From assembly GCA_955652545.1 (NCBI GenBank), contig CATPCA010000067.1, positions 1 through 5,078 of the forward strand: 5,078 nt of DNA, in the 5' to 3' direction. The DNA comes from Candidatus Dormiibacterota bacterium. GTDB taxonomy: Bacteria > Chloroflexota > Dormibacteria > UBA8260. The translations under genes were made by a program, and so were the position numbers. The notes under the pieces were generated by a model that worked only from the letters and a program-made list of their open reading frames with translations, did no database searches and was not told the origin of the DNA. Numbering within the stretch: the first letter of the stretch is position 1; each line of letters starts with the position of its first letter. Below are positions 1-5,078 of the stretch, in pieces.

Positions 1-5
1 GCGTC

Positions 6-19
6 TACGCTTACCGTAA
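6..19 (+). promoter_or_regulatory. Candidate leaderless promoter (-10) of the ArsR-SRPBCC gene
   Basis: TACGCT at 6-11 fits the actinobacterial -10 pattern TAnnnT and sits 8 nt before the GTG start at 20. No Shine-Dalgarno-like sequence precedes that GTG, so transcription may begin at or near the start codon. The -35 region would lie outside the window. This is inference from pattern and spacing. The same arrangement recurs before two other genes here. Confidence 0.4.
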
Positions 20-35
20 GTGATAGCTAACTTAG
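10..35. promoter_or_regulatory. Possible autoregulatory operator: overlapping palindromes over the start codon
   Basis: Short inverted repeats crowd an AT-rich patch in otherwise GC-rich DNA. They are CTTAC-C-GTAAG at 10-20, CTAA-C-TTAG at 27-35, and TAAGT-N8-ACTTA at 17-34. They cover the presumed transcription start and the GTG codon. ArsR-family repressors typically bind AT-rich imperfect palindromes over their own promoter, so this is a sensible operator candidate. Individual arms are only 4-5 bp, so chance is not excluded. Confidence 0.35.
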
Positions 36-817
36 ACCCCATCAGCGTCCTCGGAGATCCCACGCGACGCGCCATCTTCGAGCGCCTCGCCGACGGGCCG
101 ATGGCGGTCGGCGCCATCGCTCGCGACCTGCCGGTCAGCCGGCCGGCGGTGTCGCAGCACCTCAAGGTGCTGAAGCAGGCGGGGCTGGTCACCGACCGGC
201 CAGTGGCGAATCGCCGGCTCTACGGCGTCGACCCGCGGGGGATCGAGGAGATCCGCACGTACTTCGAGCGTTTTTGGAACCACAAGTTGCGCGCATTCAA
301 GGCAGCAGCAGAACAGGGACAGGAAGAAGGAAACCCCATGGCAACGCAGGTAGCAGGCACATCCGTCCGGGCGTCCATCGTCGTCGAGGCGCCCATCGAG
401 CACGCCTTCATGGTGTTCACCGAGCAGATCGGAACCTGGTGGCCGAAGGAGCATCACCTCATCGAGGGCGAGCTCGCCGAGATGGTGTTCGAGCCGCGAG
501 TCGGCGGCAACATCTATGACCGCGAAGTCAGCGGGAGGGAGACCCGCTGGGCGCGGGTGCTGGCCTATGAGCCACCGAACCGACTGGTCTTCAGCTGGGA
601 CCTGAACAACCAGTTTCAGATCGAGACCGACACGAGCAAGACGAGCGAGGTCGAGGTGACGTTCGTCGCCGACGGACTGAAGCGCACCAACGTGATGCTG
701 GAGCACCGCAACCTCGACCGCCACGGCGAGGGCTGGGAAGCGAACCGCCATGCGCTGGCGTCGCCCGAGGGATGGCCGCTCGAGCTCAACGCGTTCGCCA
801 AGGCGGCGGCCGCCTGA
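20..817 (+). CDS. ArsR-family HTH regulator fused to an SRPBCC/AHSA1-type domain
   Basis: 265 aa, predicted cytoplasmic DNA-binding regulator with a fused ligand-binding-type domain. Residues 1-95 form a winged-helix ArsR domain: the opening LGDPTRRAIFERLADGP is typical, and the recognition helix lies around SRPAVSQHLKVLKQAGLV (40-57), followed by a wing at 60-70. There is no cysteine anywhere and no ELCVCDL motif, so thiolate metal sensing of the classical ArsR/SmtB kind is unlikely. A linker at 95-107 leads into an SRPBCC (START-like, AHSA1/Aha1-C type) domain at about 115-262, with the typical segments WARVLAYEPPNRLVFSWDL and LEHRNLDRHGEGWE. That fold usually binds hydrophobic ligands; the ligand here is unknown. 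The GTG start is forced from upstream by an in-frame TAA at 17-19, and starting later (ATG 101) would remove the beginning of the ArsR fold. An internal start at 338 could also yield the SRPBCC domain alone. The target could be its own promoter or the exporter downstream; that is inference. Confidence 0.9.
   Translation: MIANLDPISVLGDPTRRAIFERLADGPMAVGAIARDLPVSRPAVSQHLKVLKQAGLVTDRPVANRRLYGVDPRGIEEIRTYFERFWNHKLRAFKAAAEQGQEEGNPMATQVAGTSVRASIVVEAPIEHAFMVFTEQIGTWWPKEHHLIEGELAEMVFEPRVGGNIYDREVSGRETRWARVLAYEPPNRLVFSWDLNNQFQIETDTSKTSEVEVTFVADGLKRTNVMLEHRNLDRHGEGWEANRHALASPEGWPLELNAFAKAAAA
322..340 (+). promoter_or_regulatory. Internal ribosome-binding site and ATG at the ArsR/SRPBCC junction
   Basis: A purine-rich GGAAGAAGG (322-330) lies 7 nt before an in-frame ATG (338-340, Met107), exactly where the linker ends and the SRPBCC domain begins. 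This is the best Shine-Dalgarno/start pair on the plus strand of the window. Initiation here would give a free 159-aa SRPBCC protein ending at 817, alongside the 265-aa fusion. ArsR and SRPBCC proteins are also found as separate adjacent genes, so this may be a retained site from before a fusion. Confidence 0.5.
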
Positions 818-830
818 GAGTCACCCGACA

Positions 831-863
831 GTGCGGCCATGGCAGCGGTTGCCATGGCCGCAC
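831..863 (+). terminator. Perfect 14-bp hairpin after the ArsR-SRPBCC gene, probable terminator
   Basis: The arms 831-844 and 850-863 are exact reverse complements (GTGCGGCCATGGCA and TGCCATGGCCGCAC) around a 5-nt loop, GCGGT. The hairpin starts 13 nt after the stop codon. No T-run follows, so it is not a textbook intrinsic terminator, but hairpins without U-tracts are often proposed as terminators or transcript-end stabilisers in high-GC bacteria. A protein-binding palindrome upstream of the exporter genes is the alternative reading. Confidence 0.6.
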
Positions 864-916
864 CCGTGGGCTGCATCAGGGGCGCCGCGCGGGTGCACGC
901 CACGGCGGGCAGCGGG

Positions 917-929
917 TACCGTCGGGACC
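917..929 (+). promoter_or_regulatory. Candidate leaderless promoter (-10) of the ABC exporter genes
   Basis: TACCGT at 917-922 matches TAnnnT and is 7 nt before the ATG at 930. The only G-rich stretches nearby are badly spaced for a Shine-Dalgarno: GGGA ends 2 nt before the ATG, and GCGGG is over 10 nt away. This fits leaderless initiation and supports choosing ATG 930. No convincing -35 box is seen about 18 nt upstream. Confidence 0.4.
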
Positions 930-2072
930 ATGAGTGCTGACCAGCGCGCCGTGTCGATCGCGGTTGACGAAACGTACAACGACGCCATCGCGGCCAGCGC
1001 GCGAGCCGTCGTCGTTCGCGTCGACGACCTGGTCAAGCGCTACCCGAAGCGCCCGACCAACGCGGTCGACGGCGTCAGCTTTGCCGTCGGCCATGGGGAG
1101 GTGTTCGGACTGCTCGGACCCAACGGTGCGGGGAAGACGACGACGGTCGGCGTGCTCACCACGCGGGTTCGCCCCACGGGCGGGTACGCTGAGGTGGCCG
1201 GCGTTGACGTGGTGCGCGACCCGGTCGGTGCGAAGCGTCGCCTCGCCGTCGTGCCACAGCGTTCGAACCTCGACCGAGCCCTGTCCGCACGTCAGATCCT
1301 GCTGTTCCACGCGGCGTACTTCGGTATCCCTGCCGACGAGCGAACGCGTCGCGCCAACGAGCTGCTGGAACAGTTCGGCCTCACCGAGCGAGCCGACGAC
1401 AAGGTGGACTTCTTCTCTGGCGGACAGTCGCAGCGGATCATGATCGCGCGCGCCCTTATGCATCAGCCCGAGGTTCTCTTCCTCGACGAGCCGACCACAG
1501 GGCTCGATCCGCAGGCGCGGCTGTTTGTGTGGGACCGCATCCGCGACCTGAAGGCGCGCGGCGTCACCATGATCCTGACCACGCACGATATGGATGAGGC
1601 GGCGTCGCTCTGCGACCGCGTGGCGATCATGGACCACGGCAAGCTGCTCGCCAGCGACACGCCCGACGCGCTCAAGGACACCGTGCCGGGCCGGAACAGC
1701 CTCGAGGTTGGCATCGTGCTGGACGGCGGCGACCGCGACGCGTTGCAGGTCGCGCTGGGGGAGCTGCCCGGGGTGGAACGCGTCGAGCCGGTGACCAAGA
1801 GCGCTGCCGGTCCGCCCGCGGGGATGAACCCGTGGGCCGCGTTCGGTGGTGGTGCTGGCGCCGCTGGTGGTCCACCGTCGCAAGCAAACACCACACCGCC
1901 GGCAGGCACACCGTACCACCTGCGGCTCTACGCGTCGGTCGACGCGCCCCTGCTCGTCGCCCCGGTGGCGCGAGTCATCGCCAACCACGGCGGCGAGCTC
2001 GTCGACCTCAGCATCAGCAAGCCGAGCCTCGAGGACGTCTTCATCCACCTGACCGGCCGGGCATTGCGCTGA
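930..2072 (+). CDS. ABC-2 exporter ATP-binding subunit, DrrA/NodI-like
   Basis: 380 aa. ATPase predicted to power export at the inner face of the membrane with the permease encoded next. All motifs are visible: Walker A GPNGAGKTT (63-71), Q-loop Gln110, signature FSGGQSQR (162-169, Phe in place of the usual Leu), Walker B VLFLDEP (182-188), D-loop GLD (191-193) and switch His219. The C-terminal domain ends in PSLEDVFIHLTGR, typical of the DrrA/CcmA-type subfamily of drug, lipid and polysaccharide exporters. Inside that domain, residues 291-327 are a Gly/Pro/Ala-rich, probably flexible insertion. About 28 residues precede the first strand of the ATPase fold, longer than usual; GTG 951 is an alternative start, but ATG 930 has the promoter-like spacing. 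The reading frame is open upstream to 750 over the previous gene, which I regard as chance. The stop shares one base with the permease start (TGATG), pointing to coupled translation. The substrate cannot be read from sequence; drug or lipid export are guesses. Confidence 0.93.
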   Translation: MSADQRAVSIAVDETYNDAIAASARAVVVRVDDLVKRYPKRPTNAVDGVSFAVGHGEVFGLLGPNGAGKTTTVGVLTTRVRPTGGYAEVAGVDVVRDPVGAKRRLAVVPQRSNLDRALSARQILLFHAAYFGIPADERTRRANELLEQFGLTERADDKVDFFSGGQSQRIMIARALMHQPEVLFLDEPTTGLDPQARLFVWDRIRDLKARGVTMILTTHDMDEAASLCDRVAIMDHGKLLASDTPDALKDTVPGRNSLEVGIVLDGGDRDALQVALGELPGVERVEPVTKSAAGPPAGMNPWAAFGGGAGAAGGPPSQANTTPPAGTPYHLRLYASVDAPLLVAPVARVIANHGGELVDLSISKPSLEDVFIHLTGRALR

Positions 2073-2884
2073 TGGCCGTTGCCACCGTCGCCGCACCGCA
2101 GACCCGCTTGTCAGGCTCGTCGCTCGTTGCATTCCTGGCGATCCTCCGCCGCGACGTGGCGGTGACCGGGCGCGAATTGCCCGCGTTCCTCGCGCAGGTC
2201 ATCCTGCAGCCGCTCGGTCTGCTGTTCGTGTTCGGGCGGGTCCTCACCGACCTCGGCTTCACCAACCCCGCCTACGCCAAGCAGCTGTTCCCCGGCATCG
2301 TGGCGATGACGATCATGCTCACCGCGCTGCAGAGCGTGGCGCTGCCGCTGGTCATCGAGTTCTCCTTCACCAAGGAGATCGAGGACCGGCTGCTGGCGCC
2401 GCTGCCGGCCAGCTGGGTGGCGGCGGAGAAGATCGTGTTTGCGGCAGGGCGCGCGATCATCGCCGGGTTGGTGATGTTCCCGGTGGGCTGGCTGGTGCTG
2501 GGAAGCATTCCATTCAATGTCGGCGGGCTCCCCTTGCTGGTGGCGATGGTGGTGCTGGGCTCGCTGGCCGGCGGCGCGATGGGAATGACGCTGGGAACCG
2601 TGGTGACGCCGGGGCGCATCAACATCATGTTCGCGATCGTGCTGACGCCGCTGATCTTCACCGGCTGCTCGCAGTACCCGTGGCCGTCGCTGAGCAAGCT
2701 GCCGTGGTTCCAGGTGCTGACGCTGTTCAACCCGATGACCTACGTCAGCGAGGGGACGCGCGCCGCGCTGTTGCCGAACGGGGTGCACATGCTCACGTGG
2801 ATTCCACCGCTGGCGCTGCTGGCGGCGCTGGCGGTATTCGGTTATGTCGGGATGCGCGGGTTCATCCGGCGCGCCATCGACTAG
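2072..2884 (+). CDS. ABC-2 type exporter permease, DrrB/NodJ-like
   Basis: 270 aa integral membrane protein, partner of the ATPase just upstream. Its ATG overlaps that gene's stop by one base. Hydrophobic stretches suggest six helices at roughly residues 38-57, 73-95, 120-146, 152-178, 183-199 and 242-264, the standard ABC-2 layout. An N-terminal amphipathic, Arg-containing segment (AILRRD, 23-28) precedes helix 1. The cytoplasmic loop after helix 2 has EIEDRLLAPLP (102-112), matching the conserved coupling region of ABC-2 permeases. FNPMTYVSEGTRAALLP (219-235) is the typical loop before the last helix. The length is normal for the family (about 250-280 aa). The protein probably dimerises and exports a hydrophobic or amphipathic compound; the substrate is unknown. 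No recognisable terminator follows, so transcription may run on into the next small gene. Confidence 0.92.
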   Translation: MAVATVAAPQTRLSGSSLVAFLAILRRDVAVTGRELPAFLAQVILQPLGLLFVFGRVLTDLGFTNPAYAKQLFPGIVAMTIMLTALQSVALPLVIEFSFTKEIEDRLLAPLPASWVAAEKIVFAAGRAIIAGLVMFPVGWLVLGSIPFNVGGLPLLVAMVVLGSLAGGAMGMTLGTVVTPGRINIMFAIVLTPLIFTGCSQYPWPSLSKLPWFQVLTLFNPMTYVSEGTRAALLPNGVHMLTWIPPLALLAALAVFGYVGMRGFIRRAID

Positions 2885-2895
2885 GGTCGCGTGGC

Positions 2896-2907
2896 TATGT
2901 TGTTGCC
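2896..2907 (+). promoter_or_regulatory. Candidate leaderless promoter (-10) of the YjbR-family gene
   Basis: TATGTT at 2896-2901 matches TAnnnT and is followed by 6 nt and then GTG at 2908. No Shine-Dalgarno is present in the 23-nt gap after the permease stop. The spacing agrees with leaderless initiation at GTG 2908; a second GTG follows immediately at 2911. No -35 box is apparent, and it would lie in the end of the permease gene. Confidence 0.45.
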
Positions 2908-3225
2908 GTGGTGAGGCCGGCCCAGGTGCGCCGCATTGCCCTGGCGCTACCCGACGCGACAGAGCAGGACCACCATGGGTTCCCCTCGTTCCGGGTGGGC
3001 GGAAGGATCTTCGCGACGCTGCCGGACGCGGTACACCTCAACGTGATGCTCGATGAGGGCGACGTGCACGCGATGGTGGCCATGCACTGGGCTGCGTGCG
3101 AAGCGTTGTGGTGGGGCAAGCGGCTGCGTGGTGTGCATGTGAACCTCGCGGCAGCCACACCGCGAGTGGTGGGTGAGCTTCTCGAGGACGCGTGGCGGCG
3201 CAGGGCCAAGCCGGCGGGCAGATGA
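2908..3225 (+). CDS. MmcQ/YjbR family protein
   Basis: 105 aa, small soluble protein. It matches the MmcQ/YjbR family (CyaY-like fold, often annotated as DNA-binding) along its whole length: an N-terminal helix RRIALALPDATEQDHHG (9-24), strand segments FRVGGRIFATL (28-38) and VHLNVMLDEGD (42-52), and a C-terminal WWGKRLRGVHVNLA (68-81) followed by a helix EL..DAWRRRA. The length is about normal for the family. The cellular role is not established; nucleic-acid binding is inferred from the fold. The start is one of two tandem GTG codons (2908 or 2911); reading further upstream would run back into the permease gene in another frame. The gene converges on the minus-strand Mrr-like gene with 25 nt between stop codons. 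An inverted repeat inside it (3145-3151 with 3160-3166, 7-bp arms) is probably incidental. Confidence 0.85.
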   Translation: MVRPAQVRRIALALPDATEQDHHGFPSFRVGGRIFATLPDAVHLNVMLDEGDVHAMVAMHWAACEALWWGKRLRGVHVNLAAATPRVVGELLEDAWRRRAKPAGR

Positions 3226-3250
3226 CGCTGTGGACCAGCCGAGGTGTCCG

Positions 3251-4027
3251 CTAGTGGTGCGGTTGCAGGCCGTGGTGATCCCGGCGTAGCGCCAGGGTTC
3301 GCCGCAGGGATGGAATGCCAAAGCGACCGCGCTGGCCCGTCGAGGGGTGCGGCAGTCCCTGCGCCGCCACCGGCGGAGCAGGCGACTGCTGCGGCTCGGG
3401 GCTCACCGATACGGCCTCAGCCGGTGGGTGAGCGGAAACCTTCAGCACCCACTTGCGGTATTTCACCCTTCCCGCGCAGGGACGGTTGTTCGAGCATCCC
3501 CAGGAGGGACGCAGCTGCCAGAGCAACGTCATCGGAGTTCCACAGGTTGCGCAGTTCGGGACGGTCGTCCGCGTGCGGGAGGCTATACCCGTGCTGTGCA
3601 GCAGATTGGCCACGTCGTCCTGATCCCAGAGGGTGACGCCGCGCAGCTTCGCCACCCTCCTAGCTTCGTGCGTGAAGACCGAGCTCGCGATCACCATGGC
3701 GCCGGCACAACCGTGTGCAACCTTGCCCTGCAGCGCCTGGACGACCGCTGTTTCGTCGACTCTTCCTTCACATCTCTTAACGAAAATTGAGATTCGCCGC
3801 GCGTTGCGGCTGGCCATGAGATCGGCACCGTTGTCGTGGTGCTTGGTCAGCTGGATGTTTTCATACCCGTATTCGCGCAGCGCGACGGCGATCAGGTCCT
3901 CGAAGGTGACCAAACTCATCTCGTCGACATCCTCGCCTGCGTGCGCGGACTGCCAGAGGTTCGGGTCAGACGGGTTCCGAAGGACAGCAGCCACAACAAC
4001 ATTAGGATGGTCTTCGCTCGTCGCCAT
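3251..4027 (-). CDS. Mrr-like restriction endonuclease-fold protein with C4 zinc ribbon, active site possibly degenerate
   Basis: 258 aa. Residues 40-143 resemble the Mrr catalytic core (PD-(D/E)xK fold), used by type IV restriction enzymes and related DNA-processing proteins: FEDLIAVALREYGY (42-55), HHDNGADLMAS (63-73, candidate catalytic Asp69), the strand RISIFVKR (78-85, Lys84) and the late segment LRGVTLWDQDDVANLL. Mrr proteins normally have Gln or Glu two residues before that Lys; here it is Phe82, so nuclease activity is doubtful. A topoisomerase-type zinc ribbon follows, with Cys159, Cys162, Cys178 and Cys184 (CX2C-X15-CX5C), then a Pro-rich, basic tail of about 65 residues with no recognised domain. 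ATG 4027 is preceded by GAGG; Met37 (codon at 3917-3919) is a possible shorter start just before the core. The gene lies 42 nt after the sigma factor in the same direction, so cotranscription is plausible. Its job could be DNA binding, DNA repair or restriction; I cannot tell which. Confidence 0.8.
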   Translation of the reverse strand: MATSEDHPNVVVAAVLRNPSDPNLWQSAHAGEDVDEMSLVTFEDLIAVALREYGYENIQLTKHHDNGADLMASRNARRISIFVKRCEGRVDETAVVQALQGKVAHGCAGAMVIASSVFTHEARRVAKLRGVTLWDQDDVANLLHSTGIASRTRTTVPNCATCGTPMTLLWQLRPSWGCSNNRPCAGRVKYRKWVLKVSAHPPAEAVSVSPEPQQSPAPPVAAQGLPHPSTGQRGRFGIPSLRRTLALRRDHHGLQPHH

Positions 4028-4040
4028 CCCCTTGCCTCAC
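4028..4040 (-). promoter_or_regulatory. Ribosome-binding site of the Mrr-like gene
   Basis: On the minus strand, GAGG (4038-4035) stands 7 nt before ATG 4027, with a further AAGGGG touching the start codon. This supports the 258-aa start over Met37, whose nearest GAGG is about 10 nt away. No clear -10 hexamer is seen in the 42-nt gap after the sigma-factor gene, so translation from a shared transcript is more likely than a promoter of its own. Confidence 0.5.
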
Positions 4041-4069
4041 GGTTACGATCCTGTGGTCGGGGCGGCTTG

Positions 4070-5078
4070 CTACACGCCCGATTGCACGTCCCTGCGTCGT
4101 CGTTCGACGTGAGCGCGCTCAGCGTCGTTGCGAACCAACTCGAGCGCGCGGTCGTAAGCGGCCAGTGAATCGTCGATCCGTCCGAGCCGAGCGAGGAGCT
4201 CGGCCCTGGTGACGTGGAGCAGGTGGTAGTCATCGAGTGACTCCGAGACGGCGTCGGCCAGCGCCAGGCCCTGTTCAGGCGAGCCGGCCTCGGCGATGGC
4301 GACAGCGTGGTTGAGGGCGGCGATGGGCGACGGTGCGATCTCGCGCAGCGTCGCGTAGAGAGCCGAGATCTGGGTCCAGTCGGTGGCGGACGATGTCGCG
4401 GCTTCGCTGTGCACTGCTGCGATGGCGGCTTCGACCTGGTAGCGCCCGGTGCGGTGTCGCCCAAGCGCGGCTTCCAGGACCGCGCGGCCTTCGTCGATGG
4501 CGTCATGGTCCCATCGAGAGCGGTCCTGTACCTTCAGCGTGCGCAGCTCACCCTCTGTGCCCTGGCGCTCGGCGCGGCGGCTGTTGGTCAGGAGGAGCAA
4601 CGCCAGCAGCCCGGCGGCCTCCGGTTCGTCAGGCATGAGGACGGCCGTCAGACGCGCGAGGCGGATCGCCTCGTCGCAGAGCGAGTCGCGAACGATGTCC
4701 GCACCGGCGCTGGCCAGGTATCCCTCGTTGAAGATGAGGTAGATCACGGCCAGCACCGACTGGAGCCGTTCGGTGAGCAGCGGCGGCGGCGGGACACGGA
4801 TGGGGATGCGTGCGGCGCGGATCTTGTGCTTGGCGCGGACCAGCCGCTGCGCCATCGTCGATTCCTGCACCAGGAAAGCGCGTGCGATCTCCGGGGTGGT
4901 GAGGCCGCCGATGAGCCGCAGGGTCAGCGCGACGCGGGCTTCGGGCGCCAGCGCAGGGTGGCAGCATGTGAAGAGCAGCGCGAGCCTGTCGTCGCCGATC
5001 TCGGTGGAGTCGAGCAGCGGGCGGGGATCCGACTCGTCGTCGATGTTCAGGCGAAGCGCTGCCTCGCGAGCGGTGGCC
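4070..5078 (-). CDS. ECF42-type RNA polymerase sigma factor with DUF6596/TPR-like C-terminus (5' partial)
   Basis: 335 codons are visible. The frame is open to the right edge, so the start and the sigma2 region lie outside the window; full-length members are about 400 aa. A GTG at 4870-4868 looks like a start but lies within the sigma4 helix-turn-helix, so it is not one. In order, the visible part holds [20 protein letters not shown] (residues 21-40 of the visible part), the sigma4 segment [20 protein letters not shown] with [15 protein letters not shown] (about 46-87), the DUF6596 hallmark [16 protein letters not shown], then QDRSRWD, the [10 protein letters not shown] and [13 protein letters not shown] motifs, and a TPR-like end ([21 protein letters not shown]). 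This architecture is that of ECF42 sigma factors, which have no classical anti-sigma factor, are thought to be controlled through the C-terminal extension, and usually neighbour a YCII/DGPF protein. Any such partner would be beyond the right edge. The stop is TAG, followed after 42 nt by the Mrr-like gene. Confidence 0.9.
   Translation of the reverse strand, partial: ATAREAALRLNIDDESDPRPLLDSTEIGDDRLALLFTCCHPALAPEARVALTLRLIGGLTTPEIARAFLVQESTMAQRLVRAKHKIRAARIPIRVPPPPLLTERLQSVLAVIYLIFNEGYLASAGADIVRDSLCDEAIRLARLTAVLMPDEPEAAGLLALLLLTNSRRAERQGTEGELRTLKVQDRSRWDHDAIDEGRAVLEAALGRHRTGRYQVEAAIAAVHSEAATSSATDWTQISALYATLREIAPSPIAALNHAVAIAEAGSPEQGLALADAVSESLDDYHLLHVTRAELLARLGRIDDSLAAYDRALELVRNDAERAHVERRRRDVQSGV

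Noticed and set aside
32..751. Long minus-strand open frame opposite the ArsR-SRPBCC gene
   Set aside because: The composition is that of an antisense shadow, while the plus strand encodes two recognisable domains across the same bases.
750..929. In-frame N-terminal extension of the ATPase back to 750
   Set aside because: It would overlap the end of the ArsR-SRPBCC gene and read through the hairpin. The extra 60 residues are Arg/Pro-rich frame-shadow sequence with no ATPase similarity, and ATG 930 has a promoter-like element at the right distance.
2680..2907. Longer form of the YjbR-family protein starting inside the permease gene
   Set aside because: The extra residues come from another frame of the permease and show no family similarity; the family domain begins right after GTG 2908/2911.
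3145..3166. Inverted repeat CTCGCGG-N8-CCGCGAG inside the YjbR-family gene
   Set aside because: It lies within conserved coding sequence and is short; probably incidental.
3230..3251. Possible bidirectional terminator between the convergent genes
   Set aside because: Only a 6-bp stem including one G-T pair around a 10-nt loop, with no T-run; too weak to call.
3244..3790. Plus-strand open frames (3244-3636 and 3347-3790) over the Mrr-like gene
   Set aside because: Both are Arg/Pro/Ser-rich, resemble nothing known and lie opposite a gene with clear Mrr and zinc-ribbon motifs. They are typical antisense open frames in high-GC DNA.
4060..4079. Hairpin over the sigma-factor stop codon (GGGCG and CGCCC arms)
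   Set aside because: Five base pairs with a 10-nt loop is expected by chance in DNA this GC-rich, and no T-run follows.
1..5078. Defence island, mobile element or CRISPR array
   Set aside because: Apart from the Mrr-like gene there is no transposase, integrase, methyltransferase, toxin-antitoxin pair, terminal repeats or spaced direct repeats. A single Mrr-fold gene does not make a defence island.

Overview
This is high-GC DNA with strongly GC-rich third codon positions. Its gene families (a DrrA/DrrB-type ABC-2 exporter, an ArsR-SRPBCC regulator, an MmcQ/YjbR protein and an ECF42-type sigma factor) are all common in Actinomycetota. Three plus-strand genes have a TAnnnT-like -10 hexamer 6-8 nt before their start codon and no good Shine-Dalgarno, which is how leaderless promoters look in that phylum. 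I therefore favour an actinomycete or a related uncultured lineage. Nothing here fixes the genus, and no rRNA, tRNA, CRISPR array or intact mobile element is visible.

Plus strand, 1-2884. A short AT-rich, palindrome-rich start region leads into a fused ArsR-type DNA-binding and SRPBCC/AHSA1-type ligand-binding protein (20-817). A strong internal ribosome-binding site and ATG lie exactly at the domain junction. A perfect 14-bp hairpin (831-863) follows the gene. Next comes a two-gene ABC-2 exporter: a DrrA-type ATPase (930-2072) and a six-helix permease (2072-2884) that overlap by one base (TGATG). The regulator might control the exporter, but the hairpin and a separate promoter-like element between them suggest separate transcription.

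Plus strand, 2884-3225. A small MmcQ/YjbR-family protein (2908-3225) begins 23 nt after the permease, behind its own candidate promoter. It converges on the minus-strand unit, with only 25 nt between the two stop codons.

Minus strand, 5078-3251. The right edge carries the C-terminal ~335 residues of an ECF42-type sigma factor: sigma4, a DUF6596-like region and a TPR-like tail. Its N-terminus lies outside the window. After 42 nt, in the same direction, comes a protein with an Mrr-type restriction endonuclease core, a topoisomerase-type C4 zinc ribbon and a Pro-rich tail. Its expected catalytic Gln/Glu appears to be Phe, and codon use changes around that motif.

The families are known ones. The points most worth a second look are the Mrr-like protein with a degenerate active site beside an ECF42 sigma factor, and the internal translation start in the ArsR-SRPBCC fusion. 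No stretch over 300 bases lacks a gene.
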